DNA of 64,000 bases from Trachelipus rathkii (Eukaryota; Arthropoda; Malacostraca; Isopoda; Trachelipodidae), in the NCBI GenBank assembly GCA_015478945.1, contig JABUQX010018395.1, forward strand, positions 1 through 64,000. Reading direction: 5' to 3'. Below the pieces are notes generated by a model. The model was not told the DNA's origin. It did no database searches and was given only the letters and a program-made list of their open reading frames with translations. This document shows positions 50,841 through 59,417 of this stretch, in pieces (the stretch's first letter is position 1; every line of letters starts with the position of its first letter). The position numbers and the translations under genes are program-made.

Positions 50841-50958
50841 GTTTTGTCCACACTTCGACACCGAAAAATCTTGATTTAGTAGATTAAAATCAGTTATATA
50901 TTTTTAAATTCTTCGAAGACTAAATCGAGATTTTTCGGTGTCGAAGTGTGGGCAAAAC
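50841..50958. repeat. 39-bp inverted repeat with 40-bp loop
   Basis: Arms 50841-50879 and 50920-50958 are complementary at 37 of 39 positions (GTTTTGTCCACACTTCGACA then CCGAAAAATCTTGATTTAG). It sits at the exact right edge of the 16-bp minisatellite. The downstream AAAACCAAGTTCGG word repeats part of the arm edge. It may be the end of a foldback or transposon-like element, or a strong hairpin in RNA. Confidence 0.8.
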
Positions 50959-51261
50959 CATGTTCGGACAAAACCAAGTTCGGTTCATATATTTCGATGT
51001 ATAAGTTTTTAAACGTAAGATGAAAATAATGGGATGTGTTGGAAACACTTTTTTTGTGACCTGAGAAAATGTTTTGATTGGCAAATCATTTTTAGTTAAG
51101 TGTGGGTGTAAATCCCATTTTTAATTGATTCTTAATAATAACTTTTTTTTCATAAATATTTAAAACATAATTGATTGATTTTAGGGTAACTTAAAACACG
51201 GGTATGTTTTCAAATTTTAATAACTGAAAAATTAATAAATATACATCATTTCTATTAACAT

Positions 51262-51267
51262 TTTATT
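51262..51267 (-). terminator. AATAAA polyadenylation signal
   Basis: AATAAA on the minus strand, 60 nt past the stop codon of the 875-residue gene. This supports it being expressed as a eukaryotic-type mRNA. Confidence 0.5.
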
Positions 51268-51326
51268 GAAAACAAAGAATAATATACACGCAAACCGATC
51301 TTTGAATCTTGCTCAAACTGTTTTTT

Positions 51327-53954
51327 TTAGTAAAAAAAACGAGTTTGCTCGACATCACTGGAATTCATCGACTGAGGAATGAAATCGAAATTTGTCTCCT
51401 TCTTCATAAAAAATTTTCTAAAGGCTCTACGATCTGTATATTTGTACGATGAAAGTTCTTTTTCAAATATTTCAAATTTCGAAGAGTTTTCCAAAATATA
51501 CATTGGAGGCAAATCTTTATAATTATCGTCGATGCTGTTAATAATTTTAGTAAATTGTTTTCTCTTATTATTTTCGTCTTCTTCATCGACAAACGAGGAT
51601 GATAATATTGTTTCGCTAATCGATCGTAATACAAAATTTAATGACGTAATCCTTAATGTATCAATCGCATATTTCATCGTCATCAATTCCGTTAAATTTT
51701 TTTCCAAGGATTTATTATCGATTTTCACATTTTTTTCCGGCTTGATATTATTATAATCGTATATTATCGGATGCGAAATTGGATACCCCAATTTTGTTTT
51801 TTCTAAACCTTTAATAATAACTACTGAATCTCCTTTAAATTTTTTAGCAAAATGTTTCTCCGCAAGTGGTTTGAATCCTTCACTGATGACGTAATCCTGA
51901 ATTATTAGATCTTTAACAAGCGTCTGAAAATGTGGCATTGATGACTGAGAAAAGCAAATATCATTTAATTTGAAGCCAACGTGCTTTTTAAGTAAGATAA
52001 TTGATGATAAGGCCAAGTCTCCAATATTGTCGACTCGATATTGATCCCCAATCACATTTTTTAAAACGATTAAGTTATTAAAGGGAGAATGCATCAAATG
52101 TATTACCAGGTATCGCTCTTGCTCCTGATCCTGATGACCGTCCGCACCTTTATCATTTTGATCATCCTTCAGATTTTCTCTCGTAATTACTTCCTCAAAA
52201 TATTTTTGGCATAATGCGTGCATACTACCTACTGAAACATCTGAACTTGTTTCAAAATAATTATTTTTAAGGAAAGGTAGTATCTTTGAAAGCTTACCGT
52301 TTGATCTATCGTATTTTTTAATTACTTTTTCTATTTTCATCGCCAATACACTTTCGTTTAATAAAATATGGTTGAACGGTGGTACGGGAAAAACTGGTAT
52401 AGGACCAAATGTAAACCTACGAGATTTATTCCTTTTGTACAGAATGCGGATGAATGGATTTATGTGTGACTGCCAAATTCCCAATAAAAAAAGTACCACC
52501 GACGGCAACCCCATAACGTGTGGAAGATTAATCTCAGTTACATTATTTTTTTCAGGTAAAATAACTAAAACTAAATTCAGGACGTCGTCATACTTTAGTT
52601 CTTTTATTGTTTGCCAAGAAATGCCGTACACGAGCCCTAAATAAAGTAGTAAAATGTTTAAACAATCCATTTTTAGAGACGTTTTGAACGAATCGATCAA
52701 CGACGCCATCGAAAATACTCCCGTTTTGTCGGAGAGCAGCTGAAGCTCCATTACGTTTTGGTCCATCGATCTCGATAATTTTTTTAAGGCTTCAAGAATT
52801 GAGTAACAGGAAATGAGATGAGATGATGGGGAATAATCATTAAAAAACAAATTCGTTCCGGCGTTTAAATTGAAAGGTCTTTTTTTCCTACGATTTAACT
52901 GATTCGTTTCCCTAAATAGCCAAGAATCGTAAAGGAACCGATGAATGTTCGTCTTGCTCAAATTGTTGATCAACAGTCTTTTAAACAATTGTAATTCCCA
53001 AATGTAAGTAGCTGGTACAACGTAAAATGCGCGCAAGAAAAAATACAATTTAAGAGTTAGGTAATTCGTTGGTGTTGCTGAAAATAATCTTTTATCATTT
53101 CCATTCAAACCTTCATTAGATATATATAATACGGCGTTGAAAAAAAATAAAGACAATAAATGAGAACCATAATTCACCTTACGTTTACGATCCAAATAAC
53201 CTTCAAAGTTTAGCATTCTTTCGATTGAAGTTTGCAAATGTCTTAAAAGACTTGTAGTATCTTCTATTTTCTTTGCGCCTTCGTTTTCAATAAGAATATT
53301 ATTATTATTATCTTCTTTATTATTTATAATAGTAAGATCCTGAATTTTAGATATACATAACTGAATAATATGTTTATAAGTGATGGGAATATTCGCCCTC
53401 AACAAAAAAAATGGCTTCTCCTCTTGAACCATCTCGTCGTCATTAAAAGAATCCCATTTATGAATTAAAAATTCTTTTCCTGCGTCAGAAGGCGAGGTCT
53501 CCATTGAATATTTTGGTAAACTAATAATGTGATGATACCCATCATGGTAAATATCGTCTGAAAATGAATTGAAAATTTCGATATTCTCGTATAATTCAGG
53601 CGAACGTTTAATTGTATTCTCATTTGAGCTTCTATTTTTATATTTTTCATATTTCTCATACAGATTTTTAAAATGTAGCGAGGCTAAATTTAAAATTGAA
53701 ATGTTATTACGATGTAAAAACTTTTCCATTTCCTCTTCATTAAAGAATAAACATCGTGTTATATCCAGATTATTTACTTCATTTATACTCGAAATTAAAT
53801 TTTTTTGCACTGAAGAATGAGATGAACAGATCAGTGTGTTAAAATTTTCCTTCAAATTATTTTCTTTGATGGTCACGGTATATTGAAATTCTCTCACCGT
53901 GCTTTGAACCAATCTCAAAGTTTCTTGAATATCAGGGTCCATATTATGAGCCAT
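51327..53954 (-). CDS. Unidentified 875-residue protein, intact copy
   Basis: Single uninterrupted frame of 875 codons from the ATG at 53954 (A at -3, G at +4). The open frame continues 17 codons upstream but begins there with TTG, so this ATG is the likely start (Met-Ala-His-Asn-Met). I recognise no domain. The N-terminal third is polar with Asn/Ser-rich stretches. The middle, around 400-550, is hydrophobic and helical with Leu-rich runs (LLLYLGLVYGISW, LVLFLLGIW-type) and a basic KRNKSRRF stretch followed by Pro-rich FGPIPVFPVPP. The C-terminal third is charged. A TATAAATA box lies 92 nt upstream and AATAAA 60 nt downstream. A damaged paralogue lies at 17728-20446 and an inverted 3' fragment at 54432-54717. 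The middle hydrophobic segment may be buried core rather than transmembrane. Possibly a viral structural or lineage-specific protein; function unknown. Confidence 0.85.
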   Translation of the reverse strand: MAHNMDPDIQETLRLVQSTVREFQYTVTIKENNLKENFNTLICSSHSSVQKNLISSINEVNNLDITRCLFFNEEEMEKFLHRNNISILNLASLHFKNLYEKYEKYKNRSSNENTIKRSPELYENIEIFNSFSDDIYHDGYHHIISLPKYSMETSPSDAGKEFLIHKWDSFNDDEMVQEEKPFFLLRANIPITYKHIIQLCISKIQDLTIINNKEDNNNNILIENEGAKKIEDTTSLLRHLQTSIERMLNFEGYLDRKRKVNYGSHLLSLFFFNAVLYISNEGLNGNDKRLFSATPTNYLTLKLYFFLRAFYVVPATYIWELQLFKRLLINNLSKTNIHRFLYDSWLFRETNQLNRRKKRPFNLNAGTNLFFNDYSPSSHLISCYSILEALKKLSRSMDQNVMELQLLSDKTGVFSMASLIDSFKTSLKMDCLNILLLYLGLVYGISWQTIKELKYDDVLNLVLVILPEKNNVTEINLPHVMGLPSVVLFLLGIWQSHINPFIRILYKRNKSRRFTFGPIPVFPVPPFNHILLNESVLAMKIEKVIKKYDRSNGKLSKILPFLKNNYFETSSDVSVGSMHALCQKYFEEVITRENLKDDQNDKGADGHQDQEQERYLVIHLMHSPFNNLIVLKNVIGDQYRVDNIGDLALSSIILLKKHVGFKLNDICFSQSSMPHFQTLVKDLIIQDYVISEGFKPLAEKHFAKKFKGDSVVIIKGLEKTKLGYPISHPIIYDYNNIKPEKNVKIDNKSLEKNLTELMTMKYAIDTLRITSLNFVLRSISETILSSSFVDEEDENNKRKQFTKIINSIDDNYKDLPPMYILENSSKFEIFEKELSSYKYTDRRAFRKFFMKKETNFDFIPQSMNSSDVEQTRFFY

Positions 53955-54045
53955 AATGATTAAAAAAAAAAGAATACCTCGTGAAATATTTTTTAAATAA
54001 TCCAAATTTTTAAAATATATTTATTATCTTCTATTCTTCTATTTT

Positions 54046-54053
54046 TATTTATA
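54046..54053 (-). promoter_or_regulatory. TATA box of the 875-residue gene
   Basis: TATAAATA on the minus strand, about 92 nt before the ATG. The paralogue has TATAAAATA at the equivalent place, with the A-rich leader (AAAAATAGAAGAATAG) conserved between them. Confidence 0.5.
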
Positions 54054-54089
54054 CTAATATTTATTAAAGAGTAAGTAACGTTTCACCCT

Positions 54090-54431
54090 GTCACCCCTTG
54101 CCTCGATATTGTCTTCCTCGCACTTTTCGTCAAAACGCCTACCTTTTCGCTTGGAAAGCTGAACTTTATCAAACGATGCTGAAGGGAGGTAGTTTTCGAC
54201 GCGACGACCACTCCGAATAAATGTACGCTTTGATGAAAAACTGACTCATTACGAGAGATAAGGCTCTTTCTTCCTATTTTCTTCCCACTTTCCGTCAAAA
54301 CGCCGACCTTTCGCTTCGATGCCGAACTTTATCAAAGGATGCGATGAAGACGAGATGAGCGATGCCGATGGGAGGTAATTTTCGGCGTGACGACCACTCC
54401 GAAAATGTTGTACGTTTTTACGAAAAACTGA
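54090..54431 (-). repeat. ~170-bp tandem dimer upstream of the intact gene
   Basis: Counterpart of 20575-21015. Two units contain CTTTATCAAA-GATG, GGGAGGTA and CGAAAAACTGACT. The second unit stops abruptly within CGAAAAACTGACT at about 54431, where an inverted fragment of the gene's own 3' end begins. Confidence 0.7.
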
Positions 54432-54717
54432 CTGTAAATTTTTTATTAACATCAACTAGCGAAGCGCCTATATCATTCTCATTTACTGAAAAGGAAGATA
54501 AAATAATAAAAGAAAAGAATTTGACAAAATTATTAACAATATTCACGATGATTATAAGTATTTGCCTCCAACGTATATCTTGGAAAACTCTCCGAAATTT
54601 GAAATATTTTAAAAAGAATTTTTCTCGTACAAATGTAAAGATCGAAAAACCTTTATAAATTTTTTTTATGGAGAGGAAGACAAGTGATGATGTCGTTGAG
54701 AAAACATTTTTTTTACC
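54432..54717 (+). pseudogene. Inverted 3' fragment of the 875-residue gene
   Basis: Plus-strand sequence similar to the last approximately 100 codons of the minus-strand gene (51333-51640). In one frame it reads ...LPPTYILENSPKFEIF, then a stop; the intact protein reads LPPMYILENSSKFEIF. Similarity continues in the same frame with a KDRKTF word for the intact TDRRAF. It ends at GTGATGATGTCGTTGAG, matching the gene's final GTGATGTCGAGC. Stops and frame changes make it non-functional. The junction at 54431/54432 joins the gene's upstream repeat to an inverted copy of its 3' end. Confidence 0.75.
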
Positions 54718-55270
54718 ACGAGAAATTAAGACTGCATGATAAAGTCCATTTTTCAACGACGACAAGCTAAAAGGAATGCTAAACGAAACTGGCAATCCTT
54801 AAGGAGAAACATATTCTTTAGAGTTACTTTAATGTTTATTCAAAAGTGTTCAGGAATTCAACCCTATCGATACGTCTAATGGCTAAAATGAACAATCACG
54901 AGCGTCTTTTGGGAGCTTTCATGTTTGTACAGAAAGATGTTAGGCCTAATGAATACCTGCTGTATATCATCTCAAGCCTACATTTTTAGGCATTCGTGGG
55001 AGGTCCACGTCTCCACGTCTGTTTCGCCGCCGAGTTCCCACAATTATTTTAAAATAATAATAATAAATAATATTTAGGTTGATTAAATAAAAAGAAAATT
55101 CATATCCACGCTTTTTTATTTTTATTTATCTTAGAATCAATAGAAACAATTATTTTTAAATATATACATTTAATTACATTATATATAATCTATATCTATA
55201 TTATTATACTATTATTTTTAAACCTGCCATTTTTGTCCCCCCTTTTTTCGACCCTTTTTCACAAACGTTT
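54718..55270. other. Intergenic region, nothing identified
   Basis: No coding frame. A small hairpin word GCCTACATTTTTAGGC lies near 54978, followed by a balanced-composition stretch and then A/T-rich DNA (55040-55220). It may be further remnants of the inverted duplication. Confidence 0.4.
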
Positions 55271-55660
55271 AGACCGCCTTTTTTCCGCCGTTAAAACCAC
55301 TACGAACGTAGCGAGCGCCAGCGAGTGGAGTGAGCTCCAACGGCCACATTATTGCCCTCTTTTACAGTTGCTAATTATCGGTAAATAAAACATCCCTCCG
55401 TTTCTGGCCATAATATTCTCCAATTTCATAATCACCTATTTTGAGCAAGTTTTCTGCCGATAAAACCACGGCGAACGTAGCGAGCGCTAGCGAGCGAAGT
55501 GAGCTCACCGGCATTACCATTGCCTTACTTTATTGCCCTTTATCATCCTGGCGAACGTAGCGAGCGAAGCGAGTGAAGTGAGCCAGTTGCGCGTGCTTCA
55601 GCACGCGCTCGAAGGCAAGCCCTAACGCTTGCGTTAGGGAGGAGCGTTAGCGACGTTGCT
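55271..55660. repeat. Three GAACGTAGCGAGCG repeats plus two hairpins
   Basis: Three dispersed copies (55299-55338, 55467-55507, 55549-55583) of a GC-rich motif built from the pentamer GYGAR, starting GAACGTAGCGAGCG and ending GTGAGC. Right after the third copy lie two perfect hairpins: GCGCGTGC-TTCA-GCACGCGC (55589-55608) and CCCTAACGC-TT-GCGTTAGGG (55620-55639). They sit just past the 3' end of the 1189-residue gene. Possible roles are transcript 3'-end formation, a replication or packaging signal of a viral element, or a repeat family; none is proven. Confidence 0.7.
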
Positions 55661-55702
55661 TGTTTATATTAATAAAAAGAGAATATAAAACACTCACGTC
55701 AT

Positions 55703-55708
55703 TTTATT
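55703..55708 (-). terminator. AATAAA next to the 1189-codon stop
   Basis: AATAAA on the minus strand lies within ten nucleotides after the TGA stop (55714-55712). This very tight spacing is typical of compact viral or mobile-element genes. Confidence 0.45.
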
Positions 55709-55711
55709 TAC

Positions 55712-58700
55712 TCACATAACAACGTGAGAAACATTATCTATAGGTTTAATGGAATGTTCTCTTTTATTACGCGGTAACAAATGTTTTATAGCACTATAAA
55801 TTTGTTCAAGAATATATTTTAAAACATTCGCTGCACTTTCCGATTCTGAATTCAAAAGTTGTAAACCGACGCGAGGAAGAATTTCACCGAAGTCGAACGA
55901 TTTCGAGGTAGCAAAGTATTCCATTTTGCTTTTAATATCGTTAACTCTAACGGATGATGAATGCGCACTTTCCCATTTTTCCCTTGCGTCTAAGAACTTA
56001 ATCGCGATTCTCTGGAGATCATTTTTTTCTCCAACGAATGCATTTTTCATTTCGAGATATATTTGATAATTCTGAGCGCAGTGAGTCATAAGAAACTGAG
56101 TAGAGAAATTCATTTTTTCATTGTTTTGTTTGGCTCTTTCATACTCGGGACTTTTTTTAAACTCTTCGCTGAATTCGAAAAATGCCATATCTATTCCAAT
56201 TTCGTTGGCCAGTTTACACAGCTCCTTTGAAGTTTCAATTAAACATTGTTTAATATTCGTTGACAGAATATCTATAAGAGATATATGGAATGTAATTTTA
56301 TTTTCTGTGTTTGTGTCGTTATTAGCGATGTTTCCCTCATTTCCATTATATTTGCGAGGAATTTGGGACCGAAAATTTAGGAATTGTTCTTGTAAATCTG
56401 TTTCGCTATCGCTGCTCTTGTTTTCTGAATAAGAAGCTTCGCTATCGCTTTTGTTTTCCGAATAAGGAGAATAAACATTTTTGGGAATAATTCTTTTCGC
56501 TTTTATTTTTACTCTACCCTCGTTTAAATAGGAATAATTCGCGTTATTCAATGCGAGGTTTTGATTTTTTTTACTGAACGATTCTGAAATATTTCGCATT
56601 ATTTTTAAGCCCAAGAGTAACAAAGACAACTGATTTTGTTTTCGCGAAAGTGCTTTCTTTAAAAATTTAGCTTTACTAACAATATCATCGGGAAAACATT
56701 CGTTTTCCTTATCGTTCGCTGTCACTGGTAAATTCATAAACAAAGTACAGTTTTCGTACAAATGAACCCAGTCTTTATTAAATCCTTGTTGAATACATTT
56801 AATGTTATTTTCTTCTTTCAGGAGTATAGTGGCGCACTGAATCGTTTCTTTCGTTCCATGTTTAAACAACTGTGCTATTATAGGGCCTCTTTCATAATTT
56901 TCAATCAGTAATTTGTCCAACAACTGCGAGTAACGCTTTATCGAAGAAGCCCATATTGGATTTTCATTTTCAAATTCACCGGTGTTATTGTCATTTAAAT
57001 TTAAAGATTCCTCTTCAAGAGGCGCGAAATTTTCACTGCGAGCTGAAACATTTTTTTTTTCGTTTTGTTCGATCGGAATATCGTTATTTACCATTTCTAT
57101 TTCGGTAACGTTATTAGACTCAATATTTGAACCACTGAACAATTGATTAAAATTAACGTGGTTTGACGCGCGACTTGTTATCGAAGCATTATCAGAGTCT
57201 TGCGTGTTCGATGAAATATCGTCTTCATCGTTAATTTGTCGACGGGGTCTTAAATAATTTTGCTCTCGGGGTGCTATATTTTTTTCATTGTTAGCAGCAA
57301 TGTTAAAAGCAATTTCTTTAAGCTCTTTTAGAGGATCAGAATGATGTAAAGTTTTGACATAATTCCCTGATTTTTTTGGAGTGGCGCTAATATTTGAAAT
57401 TGGGGAAAAACGCTCCGTGGCACCGACGTGACTTTTAATTGGAAAAAAACTAGGAGAGCCTTTTTGGTAAGGAACGAGGGTGGTATCTTGATAGGTTTTC
57501 GGAAAAGAATCTGGAGAATCCTTTTCCTCGTTTGTGTGTTGAACGCATTTACGTACCAACTTCTCTTTTTCCTCTTCTTCCGCACATTTTTCAAGTTCGG
57601 CTTCTTTTATTTGACTCCCTTCTCCTAAATCCAACTTTTGATTTTCCCTTTCCCAATAAGAAGAAGAATTAGAACATTGTTCATGGGTGACTGAGGTATG
57701 AAAAGAACTTCTTTTATCCTCCGTAGTAGGGGCGATAGAAGTGGTATTATTCTCGGAGATAGTGTTTAAAATACAACTTTCTTCGTTGTTTGTAGCGGTG
57801 TCGTAAAACGTTAGTGAGAAAGTTGATTTACTATTTTCAGCCGAGAGGAAATCAAAAGATTGTTCACCCTCGTTTGCAAGGTCAACATCTGAATCCCGGT
57901 TCGATTCACTCTCCATCTCCTGTTCGATTAAAGAATCATAAATGAGATATTTTTCACTATCCGAAATAGAATTAAAATCTGGCAAAGTCCCCATCGCAAT
58001 GTTACTACCGGTGTCCTCTGTATCGCCAATCCCGTCATTATTAGGAGTAGGTGGCGTGTTATTAGATATATGAAAGAAATCGCTTTTTTCTGCGGATTTC
58101 GAATCTTCGTTGTCATCGCCGCCCCCCTCATCATCGCCGTCGTATTCATCGTTTCTTGAATTGACCATGTCGAATCCATTCTTCAATTTTAAGTTGGGAT
58201 CGGACGTTAGATTTGAAACGTTTTCAGATTTATTTTGGTTTACTAACGTCGTTTCATTAATTTTCACGCCATCCGAAATTTCTTTATCATCATTATCTCC
58301 GTAAAAACTATTATATTTGGATCTCATATAATTCATAAATTGATCCTTAAAATTTTTCGCATCTTTTTTAGTCAGAATAATATATTTTTGCGCAATTTCA
58401 TCCGTTTTTGAGAGCGGTCTTTTTTTATTATCATGATCCTCATATTCGTCTAAATTTATTTTAGAATCGCAACGGGTTTCCATCCTTCCATCATCCTGAT
58501 AACAAGCCTCAATATGATGGCCTTTATTCGGATCGGCGTCGTTGTTTTTCCAAAAGTCATATTTATATTCGCGTTTATCATCATTAAAATTATCATTACA
58601 AGCCTCGATGTGATGGTCGTCGTTCGCATCCGCATCGTTCTTTCCCAATAAGTCATATTTATATTCCAGTTTATTAGTTTCGAAATCATTTGAATTTAAG

Positions 58701-59281
58701 TTTTCAACCTTTTTGCGCGCAGAAAGTAATGTACTCGAAATTTCTTCTCCTTCAGGCTCAGTTACACATTTATCATCTATTCCATTCTCCGCCCTAGCCT
58801 GCCCTCCATCTTTCTCCTCGTCTTTTTCCGATTCTTCTAATTCGTCCTCAGGTTGAATTTCCTCGCCCAAAAATGTACTACTGTAAGTTGATCCAATTGA
58901 ATCCTCGAAATCATGATCTTGATTAATCTCATTTTGATAGGGAGTATTTAAATTTTCGCTCGAGTTGGAAACAAAGTTAAAATGCCTATTTTCTATTTTA
59001 CGTTCGTCTTCTCTTGTTCCAAAACTCATCGAGTTTTCGTTATCAATTTTGGAAAAATCCGATGAATTATGCTCGCGTTTAGCGTCACATGTCGGCGCGT
59101 TATTTTCAGATGTTTGTACTGGTGGTGCTTCGTTTACTTTCAATTTTTTATTATTATTACGCGTATTGGAAAAATTAGGTTTATCATCTGCGCAGCTGGA
59201 CACTACTTCAAAAAAGTTTTCTCCTCCAAATACATCATTGAGTATCTCGGCTGACGGTGGGGATTTTTTTTCGTCGATCAT
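55712..59281 (-). CDS. Unidentified 1189-residue acidic protein
   Basis: Single intronless frame from ATG 59281 (A at -3). Residues 1 to about 760 are low-complexity and strongly acidic, rich in Asn, Ser, Glu and Asp, with Glu/Asp clusters around 145-160 and 370-390, so this half is probably disordered. It contains a tandem repeat of about 25 residues with a 32-residue period (204-228 and 236-260; shared core EYKYD, NDAD, HHIEAC). From about 770 to the end the sequence looks folded and mostly helical, with a second short duplication near 960 (YSENKSDSE/YSENKSSDSE). No signal peptide, transmembrane segment or known domain is seen. It is divergent from the Fic gene over 136 bp, so the two may be co-regulated. 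It could be a scaffold, tegument-like or transcription-related protein; no function is assigned. Confidence 0.85.
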   Translation of the reverse strand: MIDEKKSPPSAEILNDVFGGENFFEVVSSCADDKPNFSNTRNNNKKLKVNEAPPVQTSENNAPTCDAKREHNSSDFSKIDNENSMSFGTREDERKIENRHFNFVSNSSENLNTPYQNEINQDHDFEDSIGSTYSSTFLGEEIQPEDELEESEKDEEKDGGQARAENGIDDKCVTEPEGEEISSTLLSARKKVENLNSNDFETNKLEYKYDLLGKNDADANDDHHIEACNDNFNDDKREYKYDFWKNNDADPNKGHHIEACYQDDGRMETRCDSKINLDEYEDHDNKKRPLSKTDEIAQKYIILTKKDAKNFKDQFMNYMRSKYNSFYGDNDDKEISDGVKINETTLVNQNKSENVSNLTSDPNLKLKNGFDMVNSRNDEYDGDDEGGGDDNEDSKSAEKSDFFHISNNTPPTPNNDGIGDTEDTGSNIAMGTLPDFNSISDSEKYLIYDSLIEQEMESESNRDSDVDLANEGEQSFDFLSAENSKSTFSLTFYDTATNNEESCILNTISENNTTSIAPTTEDKRSSFHTSVTHEQCSNSSSYWERENQKLDLGEGSQIKEAELEKCAEEEEKEKLVRKCVQHTNEEKDSPDSFPKTYQDTTLVPYQKGSPSFFPIKSHVGATERFSPISNISATPKKSGNYVKTLHHSDPLKELKEIAFNIAANNEKNIAPREQNYLRPRRQINDEDDISSNTQDSDNASITSRASNHVNFNQLFSGSNIESNNVTEIEMVNNDIPIEQNEKKNVSARSENFAPLEEESLNLNDNNTGEFENENPIWASSIKRYSQLLDKLLIENYERGPIIAQLFKHGTKETIQCATILLKEENNIKCIQQGFNKDWVHLYENCTLFMNLPVTANDKENECFPDDIVSKAKFLKKALSRKQNQLSLLLLGLKIMRNISESFSKKNQNLALNNANYSYLNEGRVKIKAKRIIPKNVYSPYSENKSDSEASYSENKSSDSETDLQEQFLNFRSQIPRKYNGNEGNIANNDTNTENKITFHISLIDILSTNIKQCLIETSKELCKLANEIGIDMAFFEFSEEFKKSPEYERAKQNNEKMNFSTQFLMTHCAQNYQIYLEMKNAFVGEKNDLQRIAIKFLDAREKWESAHSSSVRVNDIKSKMEYFATSKSFDFGEILPRVGLQLLNSESESAANVLKYILEQIYSAIKHLLPRNKREHSIKPIDNVSHVVM

Positions 59282-59417
59282 TATGTAGATTTGCCAAGGA
59301 AAAAATAAAATTTAAGGTTAATTTAAATATTTTTTTTTTAAGAAATAAAAAATATACTTATTATTCCTACACTTTTTTTTATCCGTAAATCGCGGAAGCT
59401 CTAAAGAAGATACGAAT
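59282..59417. promoter_or_regulatory. 136-bp divergent promoter region
   Basis: The only DNA between the start codons of the 1189-residue gene (minus) and the Fic gene (plus). It is very A/T-rich, with AAATATACTTATTA about 60 bp before the Fic ATG and AATATTTAAATTAACC on the minus-strand side as weak TATA-like words. Two promoters must share this space if both genes are transcribed from here. Confidence 0.5.

Noticed and set aside
48701..50861. Long minus-strand open frames (267, 265, 442 and 221 codons) with PFGYAALRLCRPSAMP-type repeats
   Set aside because: They are the three frames of a 16-bp minisatellite. Since 16 is not a multiple of three, every frame reads the same periodic peptide. 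No conserved start, no non-repeat domain.
52372..52644. 90-codon plus-strand frame, nearly identical to 18858-19130
   Set aside because: Antisense shadow of the 875-residue gene in its most conserved segment; conservation is explained by the sense frame.
53955..54005. Upstream extension of the 875-residue frame (17 codons, hydrophobic) as a signal peptide
   Set aside because: The extended frame begins with TTG. The first ATG, with good context, is at 53954.
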